NCBI GenBank assembly: GCA_032433595.1
Contig: JASWJB010000032.1
Coordinates: 1 to 64,000 of the forward strand
Direction of reading: 5' to 3'
Source of the DNA: Conoideocrella luteorostrata
Taxonomy: Eukaryota > Ascomycota > Sordariomycetes > Hypocreales > Clavicipitaceae
DNA: 64,000 nt
The position numbers and the translations under genes were made by a program. Below, one piece after another: positions 1 to 13,105 of the stretch. The notes below the pieces were generated by a model that was not told the origin of the DNA, made no database searches, and saw nothing but the letters and a program-made list of their open reading frames with translations. Every line of letters begins with the position of its first letter. Position 1 is the first letter of the stretch.

Positions 1-1825
1 TCCACATATTCACCATCGCTGAAACTGACATTCTCGCAGCACTGACATTCTCGCAGCCACACTAGTCATGCCGAAATCCCCAATTCTATTTACCTTGCTC
101 AGGACTCAAGACTTGCAAAACCCCCAGCACAGGGTAATCAGATATCCTCCAAATCACCAAATGCAGGACCGAAAAGTGCCCAAAATAAATATCCATGAGT
201 AATGAAAGTGCACGACAACAACACAGCGCCGGATAAAATAATGCTGGAAATCAGCCGTCTGAACCCAAGTCCCGGCGGTATTCGCCCAAACGCCCACCGA
301 GCCGACATAATCCTTAATCCATGCCTCTCTCCAACTTCCCCGTACTTCGCGCATTTACATGGCCAGAAGACGCGCAACTGCCGCTGGGTTCGGCGCCGCG
401 CACCCCCAGAACACATCCTCATACCAGGCCACTTGCGGTCTTGGCAGGAATTTTCATTCACGCAACGGACCTTTTGTCGTGTCCGCACGTGCACTACGGC
501 CTCCATACATGCCATACAGCACATGGTTTGTGCTTGGCTCGTAGTATACGCGCAGTGTATCTGCTCCGTACCCATACTGGGTAACATGTTGTATGATTCG
601 TACCTCCAATACACGGCACTAATACCGGCGTATTTAAACACCCCCCAAATCCCTTCAATTTGTAAGGCTAGGTGGTATCCTGATGACACGTCATCATCCC
701 TGTCTGGGACTTTGGGCAGAGACCATGGTTAGGCATACCGCGGTAATAGGCCTTCTATAACGCGCTTCTCTACGACTTATGCTTTTGGGTGGCGTTAGAA
801 GAGGCGAAAGTTGCGTCAAAAACATGTTATCTCTATACAGCGCCGACAGATATACTCTCACTGGAGCCTCATCTGATCCGGACGGGCGCTGCGTGTATTC
901 CATACTCTGGTGACATTCTTATCAACGTATCTTTTACTTATCTGTATCAAGTGATTGTTAAGTACGAAAGAGCATGGTTCTTCCCCTCTCGCCCCTATGT
1001 CCGCAGTACCACCATCCTTGGGGGGGCGTCTCTCTACGCTCCGCAATCCGTGAAGTATATCGTTGCATAAAAAACTCTTCCTTTTTGGGGCAAAAGCAGG
1101 AAGAAAAGGTCCGCCTATCTTTGGACGAATGGGGTTCGCGGTTGTGAAAGGGCCACAGGACGGGCTTACTGCAATGTAAAACCTGTAGGAGGAGTGCATG
1201 GTGTTGTATTCGGGGCTATGGAATACAGCCTGCTCTCAATTGTTGTATTGTGCTTCTGAATACGGGCTAAAACGCAACCCACGACGGAGCAACATGCATT
1301 CCTCGAGTCTCGGGTCCTTATGCAGCCTCTATGATGGCTAGCGTACCCATTTGGACAAGCCGCAACTTCCAATACTTCCCTCTGCACACCATCTTCTAGA
1401 AGCACGCGCCATGAAGTCAATACTGTAATGATGGCCTGTCCTTGAAGACTTACCCTCCACAGTGGCACCATCTTCGCGTCTCTGTGGATTAGACCGATGG
1501 GGTTTGGGACATGCAGGTGTCTGTTTGATGTGCTTCCTCCACTATAGCTTCTCTTCCTTGTGGATGGTCAACGATGTGCCGACGAAATCTAGCCCCCCCC
1601 CGAGCTAGTGAAGCAGACGTGTGCCTTATCCCTGAGCTGACAGCACATCAAAGCAGGCACCATTACGCGCGTATGCAGTACATCATCACAAGCTGTAATA
1701 GCTCGGTACGGACTGATACGGTTTCCCCTCTGGACTCCTCACAAGAAGCACCGGCAGATTTGTGATAAGGCTTCACTTGGTAGTATTGAGCACCCTACAA
1801 TACACTTTTTTGCGCCTTTTTGCTC
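1..1825. other. Spacer, no supported gene
   Basis: No open frame here is recognisable. The longest frames (138-689 minus, 202-732 plus) overlap each other on opposite strands and resemble no family I know. A minus-strand stretch at about 1210-1471 has a plausible first exon with a GTAAGT donor (RC near 1449), but the downstream translation is not recognised, so it is not called. Confidence 0.5.
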
Positions 1826-2545
1826 TCATTCCTTGTTGATTCTTTTCCAAACTTCTTGCTCCGCAGCAGCCAAGCTCGAGCCTGCCGAATTTGCCCACTT
1901 TCTCGCTGTATCCCACACAGTTGCCTCTCCCTCGTCCTCATGCGCTGCTACTGACCTTTGATATTGGTTGTACCCTGCCGCGTTTATATCCTGTTGGTAG
2001 CCACCTGCAGGTGGCGAGTAGCCTGCCGACTGGTAGTGCCCCTGGAGAGAAGTAGGTGGAGGGATACCGGCAGACGCCGCCGTTACTGGTGCCGTTGTTG
2101 TAGTTGATGATCGCCCTTGGATAGGTAGAGATGCCTGCGGGGCCTGATATCCCATTTGCGGAGGCATTGTAGTCACAGGGGCTGTCTGTTGATTCTGGAC
2201 CGACTCCCCAGCTTTTGGAGGAGGGGGTAACGTGTTTGATGCTCCTGAGCCGGACGGCACAGGAACAGCACCAGGTTGTGGTGGGGGAGGATTGTCAGTG
2301 AAGACCAAGCTGGTTTGCGTAGGCGAAGGCAACGCATAGCCAGTTTGCGGCGCAGCTGTCTGCTTGGGTAGTGATGGTGTAGCTCCTGGCTGGGCAGCCG
2401 GATATGCCTGCCCAGCAACTCCAGAAGTTGCTGGATGAGGCTGGCTACTTTGATGAGGTTCCTCAGGCTGTGCTGTCTTGGGAGTCACACCCGTCGGCTT
2501 AGCGGCGGTAATGGGGCTGGAGCTATATACTGGTATAGGAACCAT
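1826..2545 (-). CDS. Proline/glutamine-rich protein of unknown function
   Basis: Open frame of 239 residues counted from the ATG at 2545; an upstream ATG at 2578 would add 11 residues. Most of the protein (about residues 10-200) is low-complexity, rich in Pro, Gln, Ala, Ser and Thr with PPPPQPG- and TPPPP-like runs, and is probably disordered. The last 35 residues differ: acidic DEGEATVWDTARKW followed by a predicted helix ending AEQEVWKRINKE. I remember similar helical tails in fungal hypothetical proteins but cannot name a family. A polypyrimidine-CAG sits just upstream of the ATG on the minus strand, so the true start may lie in a short upstream exon. No signal peptide or membrane segment is visible. 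The gene is isolated: flanking DNA on both sides has no supported gene. Confidence 0.6.
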   Translation of the reverse strand: MVPIPVYSSSPITAAKPTGVTPKTAQPEEPHQSSQPHPATSGVAGQAYPAAQPGATPSLPKQTAAPQTGYALPSPTQTSLVFTDNPPPPQPGAVPVPSGSGASNTLPPPPKAGESVQNQQTAPVTTMPPQMGYQAPQASLPIQGRSSTTTTAPVTAASAGIPPPTSLQGHYQSAGYSPPAGGYQQDINAAGYNQYQRSVAAHEDEGEATVWDTARKWANSAGSSLAAAEQEVWKRINKE

Positions 2546-2578
2546 GCTGAAGGTGTATAATACGTCGCTGAGGCACAC

Positions 2579-5412
2579 GTTTGACTTTCAGACGTTGCGG
2601 CGTGAGCTTTAAACCAGGTGACGGCGGATGTTTGATAGTTAGCTGGCTAATGTTGCAGGATAAAGTGAATGTTTGTCTGACTCGGAATGCTCCAATGCTG
2701 CGAAACAGAGGACACTGGCGCTGGTTGAACGGTGAACAGGCCACCTAAGTACTACGAAAAGATAGGAATTGAAGAGCCTTAATCAGAGGAAGTATGTTCA
2801 CGGTCCAATGTATGCAGACGTTGGTTGACCTGTGGCAGATACGCTGTTACCAGGCACCACGATTGCAAACTCAACGGCGGAACGTGGCAAAAAGAGGAGG
2901 TGACGTCAGGTGACGCTGGCTAAACACGGAATGGGCAGGCTAGATTTCAGCTGTGCCAAGTGCTGGTTGTTTGAAGACAGAAGGTTAATGCCTTACATCA
3001 GATGTATGATCGCACCGCATAGAACTTTAAAATAGATCTATTCATGCATGGAAAACTTACAGATCGTGTTTGATAATTTCGGGGTTTATTGGATTACGCA
3101 CGGTAGATCAAACTGGCGCGGTTTTGGCAGGTAGTGAGTGTGCGGCGCGTAACCCACCATTTTGGGATGACTTGTTGTAGACAGGCAATATGACCGTGCA
3201 AAAGTTAAAGAAATTGCATCTGTGTAATAATGTCTTTTAGATTTTAAGGACGACTTACTTATGCGTGTAACTGTGTCGGAAATCTTGGGGACGAAACTCT
3301 GAGAAAGATACCTGCCCCCGTCGCCTGCAATCGGTTATTTATCCTACACTTTGGCTCATTTTACCGCAAGAGATAATATCTTCTGCTAGTAAGCAATTAG
3401 ATTCTATCTGCGAATTATTTCCTAGGACGATATTTTCCGTTGCACGGGTAACGTAAGCTATCCGGCTGCATTGAACACCAACAGTGGCCAGCGCACACCA
3501 TAGTATCTCCAGAAAATAATTATGCACCAGATATTTGGTCTGGAGACCTGGATTAGGAATGAACCGCGAAATTTTCGCAGTCCAGAGTCTTGGCGCAAGC
3601 ATACAAAGAAGAGATTCATAATTTGGAGAGGAAGCAGGAATGCCAAATTCCCCAACTATTGAAGGATCCAAGGCTGAGCTTGCATATTGCGAGAGATTCT
3701 AATCACGACAATGCTTCTCTACAACGACTTGTCGGAAGCTAGGGAATTGCGCCAGCCATGAGCAATCCCATGCGATATATAAACAGTCTAATAGGCTGGG
3801 GAAAACCCGAAGACAAAAGGGTCCTCTACAAAGGACCTGTAGCGTTGACGCCATCTGAAGACCGCGTACATGTATCTTCATAGTTTATCCCTTCGACATG
3901 TAATGTAGTAGAAGCATTAATCTCCTTTAGACACTAGCTTTTTATAAGCTCAACTTTAAAGCTGATGTTCAGAATTAACCAACATATTTCCTGATTATCA
4001 CAATGGCAGGACCTTGCATATCGATGGGACTGCTGTTGCTACAAAGATACCAGCCTCTGAGGTTCGAAAATGGCGTCGTATGGCACGCGTGGCATGTTAT
4101 TGTAGCATATCTTCCCGTATGTACGTAATTTTCTTGCAAGTTAGTCATGCGGGTTGCCGTCGTGTAAGGATTCGTGATATGGAACCATATCGTGTGAAGC
4201 TGGACGAATAAGCCAGTATTCAAACTAAAATGCCGTAACTTTAGACATGCTACCTACAAATGATGCATACTTAGTCTATCATCGTATGCTCTCTCTGTTC
4301 TCGAAACCGAGCAAAGTGAAGTGTACTTTGTAAAAAGTTCAAACCCGGAAGCAAAAATTTACGATTTTGAAGGCGAGGATATCTTAGCCTCAGCGCTGTG
4401 GTGTTTGTCTCCTCCGATCAATGAGACAATAACGGCTCGGCCTTGTTCTACATGGCATAAGTTTTAATGTCTTGATCAACATGCTTCTCACCACATTTTG
4501 GCTGCGCCTTCAGTGTTTGGCGATACAAAATGCTCTATATAGCGCACAATACTGCCAAAAGACGTATGTTAGGCAGTGAGGAACCTCTGATGCTTAACCT
4601 CATCATCATGTGAAAGAGTCGCAACTTGGCCAGGAAGTCAATGATAAAGCCTATTGATCTCCCAAAACAAGTTCCAAAACAAGCTCCAAGACGAACTGTG
4701 ACCTAACAGATAAATGCACTAATCATCAGGAAGATCGACGTAGGAGAACCTGCTTCCACACACATGTGCTGCTGCCAATTGGATCTTGTGCTAAGCATTG
4801 TCACTCCTATCACCTCGCTCGGCCAAAAGTAATAAAGTTGAAGGAGACGCAACATGTTATTGGAGGGGTAAGGGACGGCAAACCGGACAACTCAATTGCA
4901 TCACGAAAAGATGTTTAATCCGTGTCCAATCCATTTCATGCCCTTGCCTAGGGTATGACGGATTCCGATCGGAGGCACGTCGTTTGACTTGAGATGATAT
5001 GTATAATTTGCAGTTAAAAAAACCGCCATTGTATCAATACCTATATCAAGAGCCTCAGTCTCTGGATTAATAAATTTCGAGATGATAACTTTTCGACTTA
5101 CATTTGGGCGAAAGAACATTGCGAGACGGAAACCTCTCGTTGTAGCTAATATAGCCGGCAGTGCTCCGGACAAAGGTTTAACCGCGCTCTGCGGCTTTCA
5201 ACCCTGTTTGGCATGAAAGACAAAGCCCCACCGAACGGGCTGTGGAGGCTTGCATGCTTCTAGTCCGTAGTTACATGAGTACCGGTGCGCGTCGGGAAAT
5301 TCGCGGCCAGTCGAGCCTCTGCCATTGAGATTGTCTTCCCTCTTGCTGGTTTCCTCGTATCAATTCATCACACGGCCAGGCAGTCTGCTTCGACTGCAGT
5401 AAAGATATCAAA
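2579..5412. other. Long spacer upstream of Arp8, no supported gene
   Basis: About 2.8 kb, fairly AT-rich between 3000 and 5200. Small minus-strand frames at 3339-3671 and 4901-5173 look protein-like in places, but I recognise neither and see no gene structure around them. They could be relics of a decayed gene or element. Confidence 0.45.
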
Positions 5413-7799
5413 ATGGTTGGCAAAGTATCGGAAAGGGTTCTCCTGAGGGAGGGTAAGTGCCATCTTCCGCCGGATAACGGCGTCTTCGCTGGTATCGTGA
5501 GCTGTAGCGTCCACGACACTGACTTGTTGCCAAGGACTGGAGAGAACGGACAATAACATGAAGCTTTCGACTTGGCCGGATGTTGCCCCTATCAACCAAA
5601 AGAACTATTACACGTAAGCTTGAGATTTCGCGATGATGAGAGTTTCGACACCGCCAAGACTGACCTCTGTCCGCTAGAGACTATATGAAGCGGGATGACC
5701 AAATCCTGGCTTTACGCCTCCAAAACGACGCAACACGCGATCGACTTGTCCAGAGCGCCCGTGATCTCGACCGCAATCTATCTAAGCCGGCCAATGGCGA
5801 ACTGCCTCTGCCTATTCCGGATCTTGCTGATGAAGACGGCGCCGCTACTCCATCAGGCGGTGTTGATCCGTCACGAATCATTGTTATTCATCCAGGTAGC
5901 CAAAATCTCCGCATAGGTTTCGCCAGCGATGCTCTTCCCCGAACGATACCCAGCACTCTGGCGACAAAGTTCCCGCAGACTGAATCCGAGATATACGAAG
6001 CGCTGCCGCGACGACAGTTTGAGGCTAAGACGACGGATCAACAATATGGTGAAGAATGGGTCAAGAAGTATACAAAAATGTGCAGTGATCTTAAGACCGA
6101 GATGCGCGCCAACAAGAGAAAAGTGTTACCAAACTCGAAGGAGCTCGTTCAGACATACAATCGCCGCACCGAACCGGAGATCATCGAAAAGCACAACGAC
6201 CCTCTAGAGATTGACTGGACAGACATAAACACCCTGGAAGACCCCGATTCGCCGGCATCGTGCTTCATCGGGAATCAAGCTCTTCGTGTCCCAGACGATT
6301 CAAACCCCAAATTCAAGCGCTGGAGCCCATTGCGCTATGGATGGTGGAATGAAGACGACTATTCTAGCCAGGAGCATTTATTTGACGACTTTGAGACTTT
6401 GTTGGACAGAGCTCTGCGGCAAGAACTGGGTCTAACGACCAACAGTGAATGGCAACAGTACAGTTGTGTATTCGTTATTCCCGATCTCTACGATAAGCGG
6501 TATGTTGAACAAGTTCTGCGCTCATGCATGACCTGGTTCGAGTTCAATAAGGTCTGTTTTGTGCAGGAGAGCATGGCAGCAACTTTTGGCGCTGGCTACA
6601 CTGGTGCCTGCGTTGTCGATGTTGGTGCGCAAAAGACGTCAGTCACTTGTGTCGAGGATGGTCTGTGTATTGAAGACTCGAGGATCAATATGAAGTATGG
6701 TGGATACGACATTACCGAGACGTTCATCAAGATGATGCTCTACGACAATTTCCCTTACCAAGACATCAACCTGCGGCGTCGTTACGATTTCCTTTTGGCT
6801 GAAGAACTGAAATCGAAGCACTGCACCATGGCTCAAGCCGACATCTCCGTGCAGGTTTACAACTTCCATGTTCGTGCCCCTAATCAATCTACGAGAAAGT
6901 ACACGTTCAAGACCTACGATGAGGTCATTCTGTCGGCCATGGGCGTGTTTGACCCGTCGATATTCGATAACACCACCAAGCTTCGAGGACGACGGAAACT
7001 GGTAGAACGGTCTTATAACGCGTATGATGTTGATATCCCTGACGACCCAACCTCGGCAGCTCAGCTGGCCATCTTGGCTTTAGTGAAACCATCTATCATG
7101 TCATCTACAACCACAAATGGGTCATCTCTATCACAAGAAGTCTCAACACCGAGCAAGGAGCGATCCTCGTTCAATTTCCTGGGCAAGGGCGAACTTGGTA
7201 TGAACGGAACTCCTGCTGGGTCACATGCCGGATCACCTGCCCCAGAGGGAAATGGCACTCCGGCTCCATACATATTCGGGGCTGGGAAAGACGGCCTAAA
7301 TGGCGACAGTCCGGCCCCGAGCGGTTCTCGCGCCGCTGGCACGCCAGTTCCTGGGCAGGCTTCCCAAGCTTCCCAAGCACCTGCGGGAATGTTTGTCGAC
7401 CCCAATGCTCGAAGTGCGGCTTCGATCGCAGCGGAACGGGATTCTGTACTTCCCATGGCCCCCCTCGATATTGCAATCTTGACAAGTATTCAGAATGCGG
7501 CTAAGAACGACGATAAGAAACTTCGAGACTTGCTGGGTAGTATCATGGTTATTGGAGGTGGTGCGAAGATTCCTCAGTTCACGGTTGTTCTGGAAGAGAA
7601 GATTAAGGCACGACGGCCCGATCTGTTTGATCGAATTATGGTGAGCAGAAGTGCGAGAGATATGGATGAGCAGGTGGTGGCTTGGAAGGGAGCGAGTGTG
7701 TTTGCCAAGCTTTCCACCAACGACTCATGGATCACCCCCTTTGAGTTCGAGCGTTTGGGTGCGAGAACGCTACATCACAAGGTGCTTTGGGCTTGGTGA
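5413..7799 (+). CDS. ARP8: Actin-related protein Arp8 (INO80 chromatin remodeller)
   Basis: Three exons: 5413-5452, 5535-5613 and 5678-7799, giving 746 residues. The first ATG (MVGKVSERVLREEG) is joined to GLERTDNNMKLSTWPDVAP and then to YYTDYMKRDDQILALRLQ; both junctions keep frame across GTAAGT/AG and GTAAGC/TAG introns. The actin fold begins at the IIVIHPGSQNLRIGFASDALP segment and ends with a C-terminal WITPFEFERLGARTLHHKVL region typical of Arp8. A Gly/Pro/Ser/Ala-rich insertion at about residues 515-620 interrupts the fold; fungal Arp8 proteins carry insertions here. Arp8 is a nuclear subunit of INO80, where with Arp4 and actin it binds nucleosomes and linker DNA. A start at 5685 would drop the first 42 residues and is less likely. 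Identification is by recognised sequence character. Confidence 0.92.
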
Positions 7800-8541
7800 A
7801 GCAGAGATATGGCTTTTACTTGATTTAAAACTAGAGGGACGGTCGAAAGGGATACCGGAGTTTGGGCATATGCAATGGTTGGACAATCCAGTCTAAGGGA
7901 TTTTTATGGAAAGACTTGGGTCAGAAACGTTTATGCAGATTAGCAAATGGAATAAGTAAGGGAACTTGCTTCCCATTGATTTTAATAGGAGCTCCGGTCT
8001 CCACGTTCAAGCTTTGCGCTGCGTACTTCGTACAAATGTTGTTTTTCACTCGATGTTGTGATACATGATTGGATCGATTCATGCAGCTCTCCGGAAACGT
8101 GATGCAACTTTAATATTCTAGGTACCGAAATTACTTGACTGGCTACGGAGAATACTACAAGCTTTAGCCTTTCTAGGACGCAAATCATGCCTTGTCTATC
8201 ATGAAGCCCAAGGTACAATCGTTCAACTGCCGAGATTATGTAATGGCTCAAACTACGGAGTACGTAACTTCTCAATGCAACCGCGGCTTCCACAACAAAC
8301 CTGACCCCACAGCCCCTGCGCTAACGACTTCTTTTGCGCGTCAGGATGTATTGACTGTACTCCGTACAATAGTTCGTACGGAGTCACAGTATAGCTTATT
8401 GTGCTTACCTTGCACATCCTTTCTACAGAAGACTGACTGAGCAGCTTCGACAAGCAAACACTCTCTGTTACCGCGCCATGTGATTCTGCCCAACACCTCT
8501 CATCTAGAGGTCATACATAAACTGTATCTACGCTAGTCATC
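7800..8541. other. Intergenic region between Arp8 and MFS gene
   Basis: No gene is seen. It contains three close copies of the TACTCCGTAC-type motif (8254-8264, 8357-8367 and 8376-8384, mixed orientation) upstream of the transporter start. Confidence 0.6.
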
Positions 8542-10416
8542 ATGTCACGATTCTCGCGTTTCCTACCGTTTGCGCCGTCCACTACCACCGTCCAAGCTGT
8601 GACGTATCTGCTGGGCATCTCGCTCTTCTCGATATCATTCCTCGTCTTTCTGAACAGTTCCGTCTCCTTCGTCATTACCGACCTCATCGGCCAGAAGAAG
8701 GATGTCGGAGATGTCGTGGGCACGTTGGGATTCGCCGACGAGATTGTGGCCCTAGTAGCCTGCCCTACCTGGGGACTCATCTCTGACCGACTTGGCGTGC
8801 GATGGGTTGCCGTGATCGGATACACAATTATCGGAATCGCTTTGATGCTTTTTGTCCAGGCAAAGAATGTTTATCCGCAATTACTGCTTGCGCGCATCTT
8901 CTTTGCTGTGGGCGCCTCGGCGGCGTAAGTTGCGAACTGCCCGCATCGGAGATAAAGGACCGAGCCGAGATGGTCGCTAACAGTTTTGGTGCAGGGCTAC
9001 AATGGTTACGGCTATATTACCGTCACTTACTGATGAGAGCGAAGCCAATGGTGGAAGAAATCCATCCAGATACAAGCCCAACCAGCGATTGAGCGTTGCA
9101 TTTTCGGTGGAATCGGAAGCCACCATCACGCCTGAGCGGTACACAAGATCGCTCTCGAACGATTCTCGCACGTCTCAGCAGCTACAGCAGCAGCAACAAA
9201 ATGAGGTAGGAAAGACCGGGAAGCCATCTGCGCTGGCAGGATATGTTGGCTTGTTTACTGGGTGCGGTGCACTTCTTGCACTGTCTTTGTTTCTACCACT
9301 GCCGGCTAAGTTTGGGGAAGTTGATGGGGTGACGCCCGGCCAGGCAGTATCATACAGCTTTTATGTAGTTGGCGCTGTGTCTTTGGTGGTTGGTGTTTTT
9401 GTCTCTTGGGGCTTGCGAAATCTGCATGGTGAAGAAGGGAAGGGATGGAAAGTCCTTTTTGGAATCTTGGAGCGTGGTCGGTTGGAACGATTAGGAGAGG
9501 ACAATGGACATGGCCCCCGACGACAGGTATGCGTCACAATGTGCCTGAATCATTGACACCTAGAGCCAAGGCTAACAATGACCAGAAGGTGGTTCCTTAC
9601 CTTCATCTAATGAAGGACTCGGTGCTGCTTGGATTTACGGACTCCAGGATAGCTCTGGGCTACATTGGCGGATTTGTCGCCCGAGCTTCGACAGTTGCCA
9701 TTTCGCTCTTCATCCCCTTATATGTTAACACCTTCTTCATCAGCAACGGGTTCTGCCAGGGATCACCAAATGATCCATCTCCAGAGCTGAAGAAGGAGTG
9801 CCGCGCAGCGTACGTCCTGTCTTCCATTCTAACAGGCGTCGCACAGCTGATGGGACTACTTTGCGCGCCTGTCTTTGGATACCTCTCTGGACATTCTGGT
9901 CGGGTGAATTATCCAATCGTGGTAGCGACGCTCTTCGGCATCGTCGGATACTTGATCCTGCCACAACTATCCAGCCCAGAGATTAAAAATGTAGATGGAC
10001 GAGGAGGCACACCAGCCATCTTCCTGGTTGTGGCACTCATCGGCATCAGCCAGATCGGGGCGATTGTGTGCAGCCTCGGCTCCCTCGGCCAAGGCGTAAT
10101 TGCGGTGGAGCTGCCGGGCTCTGTACGACGCGAGCCATCTATTGCGCCGGATGAGGATGAGTCGACAGAGTCGCAGCCCCTGATACGAATGTTGAGCAAT
10201 GAAGATTCCACCTCGCGAGTACGGTTGAAGGGCTCCATTGCTGGTGTGTACTCGCTGTGTGGCGGAGCGGCCATTCTTCTACTGACAAAGCTGGGAGGGG
10301 CATTGTTTGATTCTCTTTCCAGGGGAGCACCGTTTTACATGATGGCCATGTTTAATGGGGTGTTGCTGGTGGCTAGTTTGTTCATGGATGCTTCGCAGGC
10401 TTTTGCGAGGATGTAA
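8542..10416 (+). CDS. Major facilitator superfamily transporter
   Basis: Three exons: 8542-8924, 8995-9526 and 9586-10416; 581 residues. The introns (70 and 59 bp) have GTAAGT/CAG and GTATGC/CAG ends and keep frame. Exon 1 encodes the first four membrane segments with the MFS motif A signature GLISDRLGVRW between segments 2 and 3 (about residues 86-97). A hydrophilic, Gln-rich loop (about residues 140-205) precedes the next membrane segments. Exon 3 holds the second bundle of six hydrophobic segments, separated by an acidic loop near DEDESTESQPLIRML. The layout resembles the yeast YCR023C-like group of fungal MFS proteins; the substrate cannot be read from sequence. It ends with a short cytosolic tail (SQAFARM). 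Confidence 0.85.
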
Positions 10417-12074
10417 TTAGGATGGGCACGAAATTATGAATATACTTCTCCGTACACTACAAACAATACGTTCTTCCCCCAGATGGGAATGTTATAGCTG
10501 CTGGTGATGCGGAACGCGTTTTGCGCGCATGGTGTGCTGTGCTCATTCCCTTTCGTTATTATTCGCTTTCGAGCGGCCAGAATTTCATGATGCTTCGGGA
10601 TTGCGGATCGCTTTTAGATGTCGCATTCCTCAGGCATACATGGAGCAATGAGCACACAAAGAGACAGCGGGCTCGCTGTATTATACCTCGCCTGCAAGCT
10701 TCTCTTTTCAGTCGTCTACTATTTTGTATTTCGCGCCTATAATCCCACACCGATACGGAGCACGCATCGTGCGAGTAAGAAAAAGTAGATGGCCGTCCCG
10801 CTCTATCGAACACAGCGTGTACCTCCAGAACGTCATGCCACAGCGGCTGGGCATAAATAATGGTGTGAGGGCGTTGGGCAACGACGCCGAGGACTGACGA
10901 AAGCGACTGCCATGTTACTATTGCTGCGTACACCGACATGTTTATCTGCAGGCGGGAAGGTCTTGTAGACATTGGGAAGCACGACGCGGGTTGGGGCGTG
11001 GAGACTGTGAAACCTAAAAGCGAATGACGAATGGTCGAGCGGAGCAGTGGCGGCGGCGTGCAGCTGTGTGTGTAGCCTGCATCACCGGATAATTCTTTGT
11101 GTGCTATGGGGATCTTGCCTGGCTAGTAACCATGGTACATGAATATGCAGAATGGGCTTGATGGACTGGGTTTTGGCTGCAGATCTCTGGTGAATACGAG
11201 GTTGGCTACATGTGAGGAGGAAGGACAGCATGAGCATGAACTTGAATATGGGTGGGGACACGCGGTTGGGGGCTGTGGATGGCTACCGGCAGACGCGACT
11301 ATGCATTCTATTCATTCTTGCTTCTCATGTATGTACTCTTTGTGAGCATTTGCAGTATCGATAGACATTCTATTCGGATAGCACTAGTCGGCCCTCTGGC
11401 CTACGACGTCCTGCTTAAGTCTGGGTACTCTCTAATACCCATGCCGTTCTCGCTTCTACTCAACTCGACTCCCCTCGGCCAAATCCATAGCATATTACCT
11501 GCTGACATGAAACGTTGACATGATTGTAGTGATCGTAGTGATGACGGCGGTTATGCTGCCGGTGCTGCTCGTGCCGGCATCGGCGCCGATGCTTTCTACT
11601 CGCACTTAAAGGCCTTGACCCGGTTGTTGAACGCTTTGAGCTTGTCGCCAGACGTCGTGATCCGATCAAGACCAGTAGTGCTCGGAGAAGATGCCTCGAA
11701 ATTGTTGCCAGAGCAACCGTGTTCCCTAAAAGTCATCGTCAATCAGGCTGAATCCCAACTCGCGCCATTCGACTTGCACCATAACCAGCGGGCGAGAACT
11801 TACACATAAAAGGTGCAGGCAATAGCCAAGGCTGCCGCCTCCCTCAGCTGTATATAACGCACGTTCTGATCCCCACCACGAGTTTATGTTGACTTTGAAC
11901 GAAGTAGCCGTGATGGACCTGGTGACACTGCGGAAAGGGGGCGAACGGTTGTCCATACCACACTGGTTCCGAGGAGCTTTGATATCAGTACGCGGTGAGT
12001 TTCCGTCAGCTTGAGCGCGAAAATTGATGTCAAAATCAGTTTGTTTACCGCGCAGCTCGTTTCGCTTCCTCAGA
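10417..12074. other. Spacer, no supported gene
   Basis: Only short overlapping frames. A minus frame at 10559-10972 (137 codons) has no recognisable domain and no splice context. The stretch 11500-11600 is rich in GTAGTGATC/CGTAGTGATGA-like direct repeats that give spurious His/Arg-rich frames. Confidence 0.5.
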
Positions 12075-12910
12075 CTATTCTCCAATTGCTTCTCCCTGGG
12101 AATATAGCCTTATGCAACGCGTTGCAGCGTATTTGTAAAAAGTTTTAGCGGTGCCGTGAGCACGCCTGAGGTAGCTTGTGAACTTCTCCTCATGGTGCGG
12201 AATTTTCACGGTTTCCTGGATGAGACGATGAGACTCTTCTTTAATGCTATCTTCCGCCTCTTTATACGCTGGCACCCAGTCCCGGCGCACATCGTTGACA
12301 GTATTGACAGTACCCTTGCCAACGAGCTTGACGATTCTTTTGGCCTTTTGTAGCTCCGTCTCCTTGCCTTTGAAGCTCTCATACTCTTCTCGCTCTTTCT
12401 TGAAGTTGTCCATGATCTCGGGAACGAGAGGCACGTAGTTCTCAAAGATTGGAACAGCTACCTTGGTCTGGAACTCGTAAGCGGCTACGAGGATATGACC
12501 GACCGGCTCGAGCGTCTTCTTCGGATCTGTGGATTTGAGCTGTTGCATAAACTCTTTGGTGTGCCGCTCAATGTCTTTGAAGCCGGGCACAGTGTCGCTT
12601 GCAATGTTGGCCAATATTGCACCGCTTCTTTTGAGCACCAGCGTCAGGTTTCCGTGGATGGCTTCGGACTCAATTTCTTTCACGGTGCTGCCTTTGATGC
12701 GGGTGGCAGCGGAGTCGACGACACTCGTCATGAGCTGTGCTATTTGTAGGTAGCTGAGACCCTTCACCAGTTTGGGGCGTAGAATCTCGCCTAGAGATTC
12801 TGAAATAGGAGGCTTCCGCCCCGGAATCGTCTCTTCAGGTTTGGATTTTATACCCTCGGCGTTCTTGGGATTCTTCAGTCTGTGGCTTTCCCTCGTCTTT
12901 TACCGGTGGT
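12075..12910 (-). pseudogene. Helical protein remnant, probably 3' part of a decayed gene
   Basis: A continuous minus-strand frame runs from a stop near 12911 to the TAG at 12075. The first in-frame ATG is at 12731 (MTSVVDSAATRIK); earlier codons (SLGEILRPKLVKGLSYLQ) are also protein-like but lack an ATG. The translation is Lys/Glu-rich and helical, with segments such as DFNxKKEREEYESFKGKE-like charged runs, and no domain I recognise. Upstream, protein-like stretches continue in other frames (for example IRDLKAIEKVKEEREAIGRL at about 13050-13110, and KDEGKPQTEESQ near 12870-12900). This suggests one longer gene broken by several frameshifts, with the signal-peptide fragment at 13106-13719 as its 5' end. 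It could instead be a separate gene whose first exon I failed to find. Confidence 0.45.
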
Positions 12911-13105
12911 ATATCGTTGGCGGAAGATCCCTCCTTGTTGATGTCTCAGCATCATCGCAAAGGCCTCTCTTCGAAATGCTGCACCTCCCCTTTTTCTTGG
13001 GCTGATCTATGGCGAGCTCTCCCTCTCCTTCACCCTCCTTGCCTGTCTTGAGTCTCCCAATAGCCTCTCGTTCTTCCTTGACTTTCTCTATTGCTTTTAA
13101 ATCTC

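Noticed and set aside
138..732. Overlapping 183- and 176-codon frames on opposite strands
   Set aside because: Neither has recognisable family features or splice context, and mutually overlapping frames on both strands in moderately GC-rich DNA are common by chance.
5685..7799. Arp8 start at the ATG at 5685
   Set aside because: Two upstream exons with good splice sites restore the conserved Arp8 N-terminus in frame; the later start would lose 42 residues.
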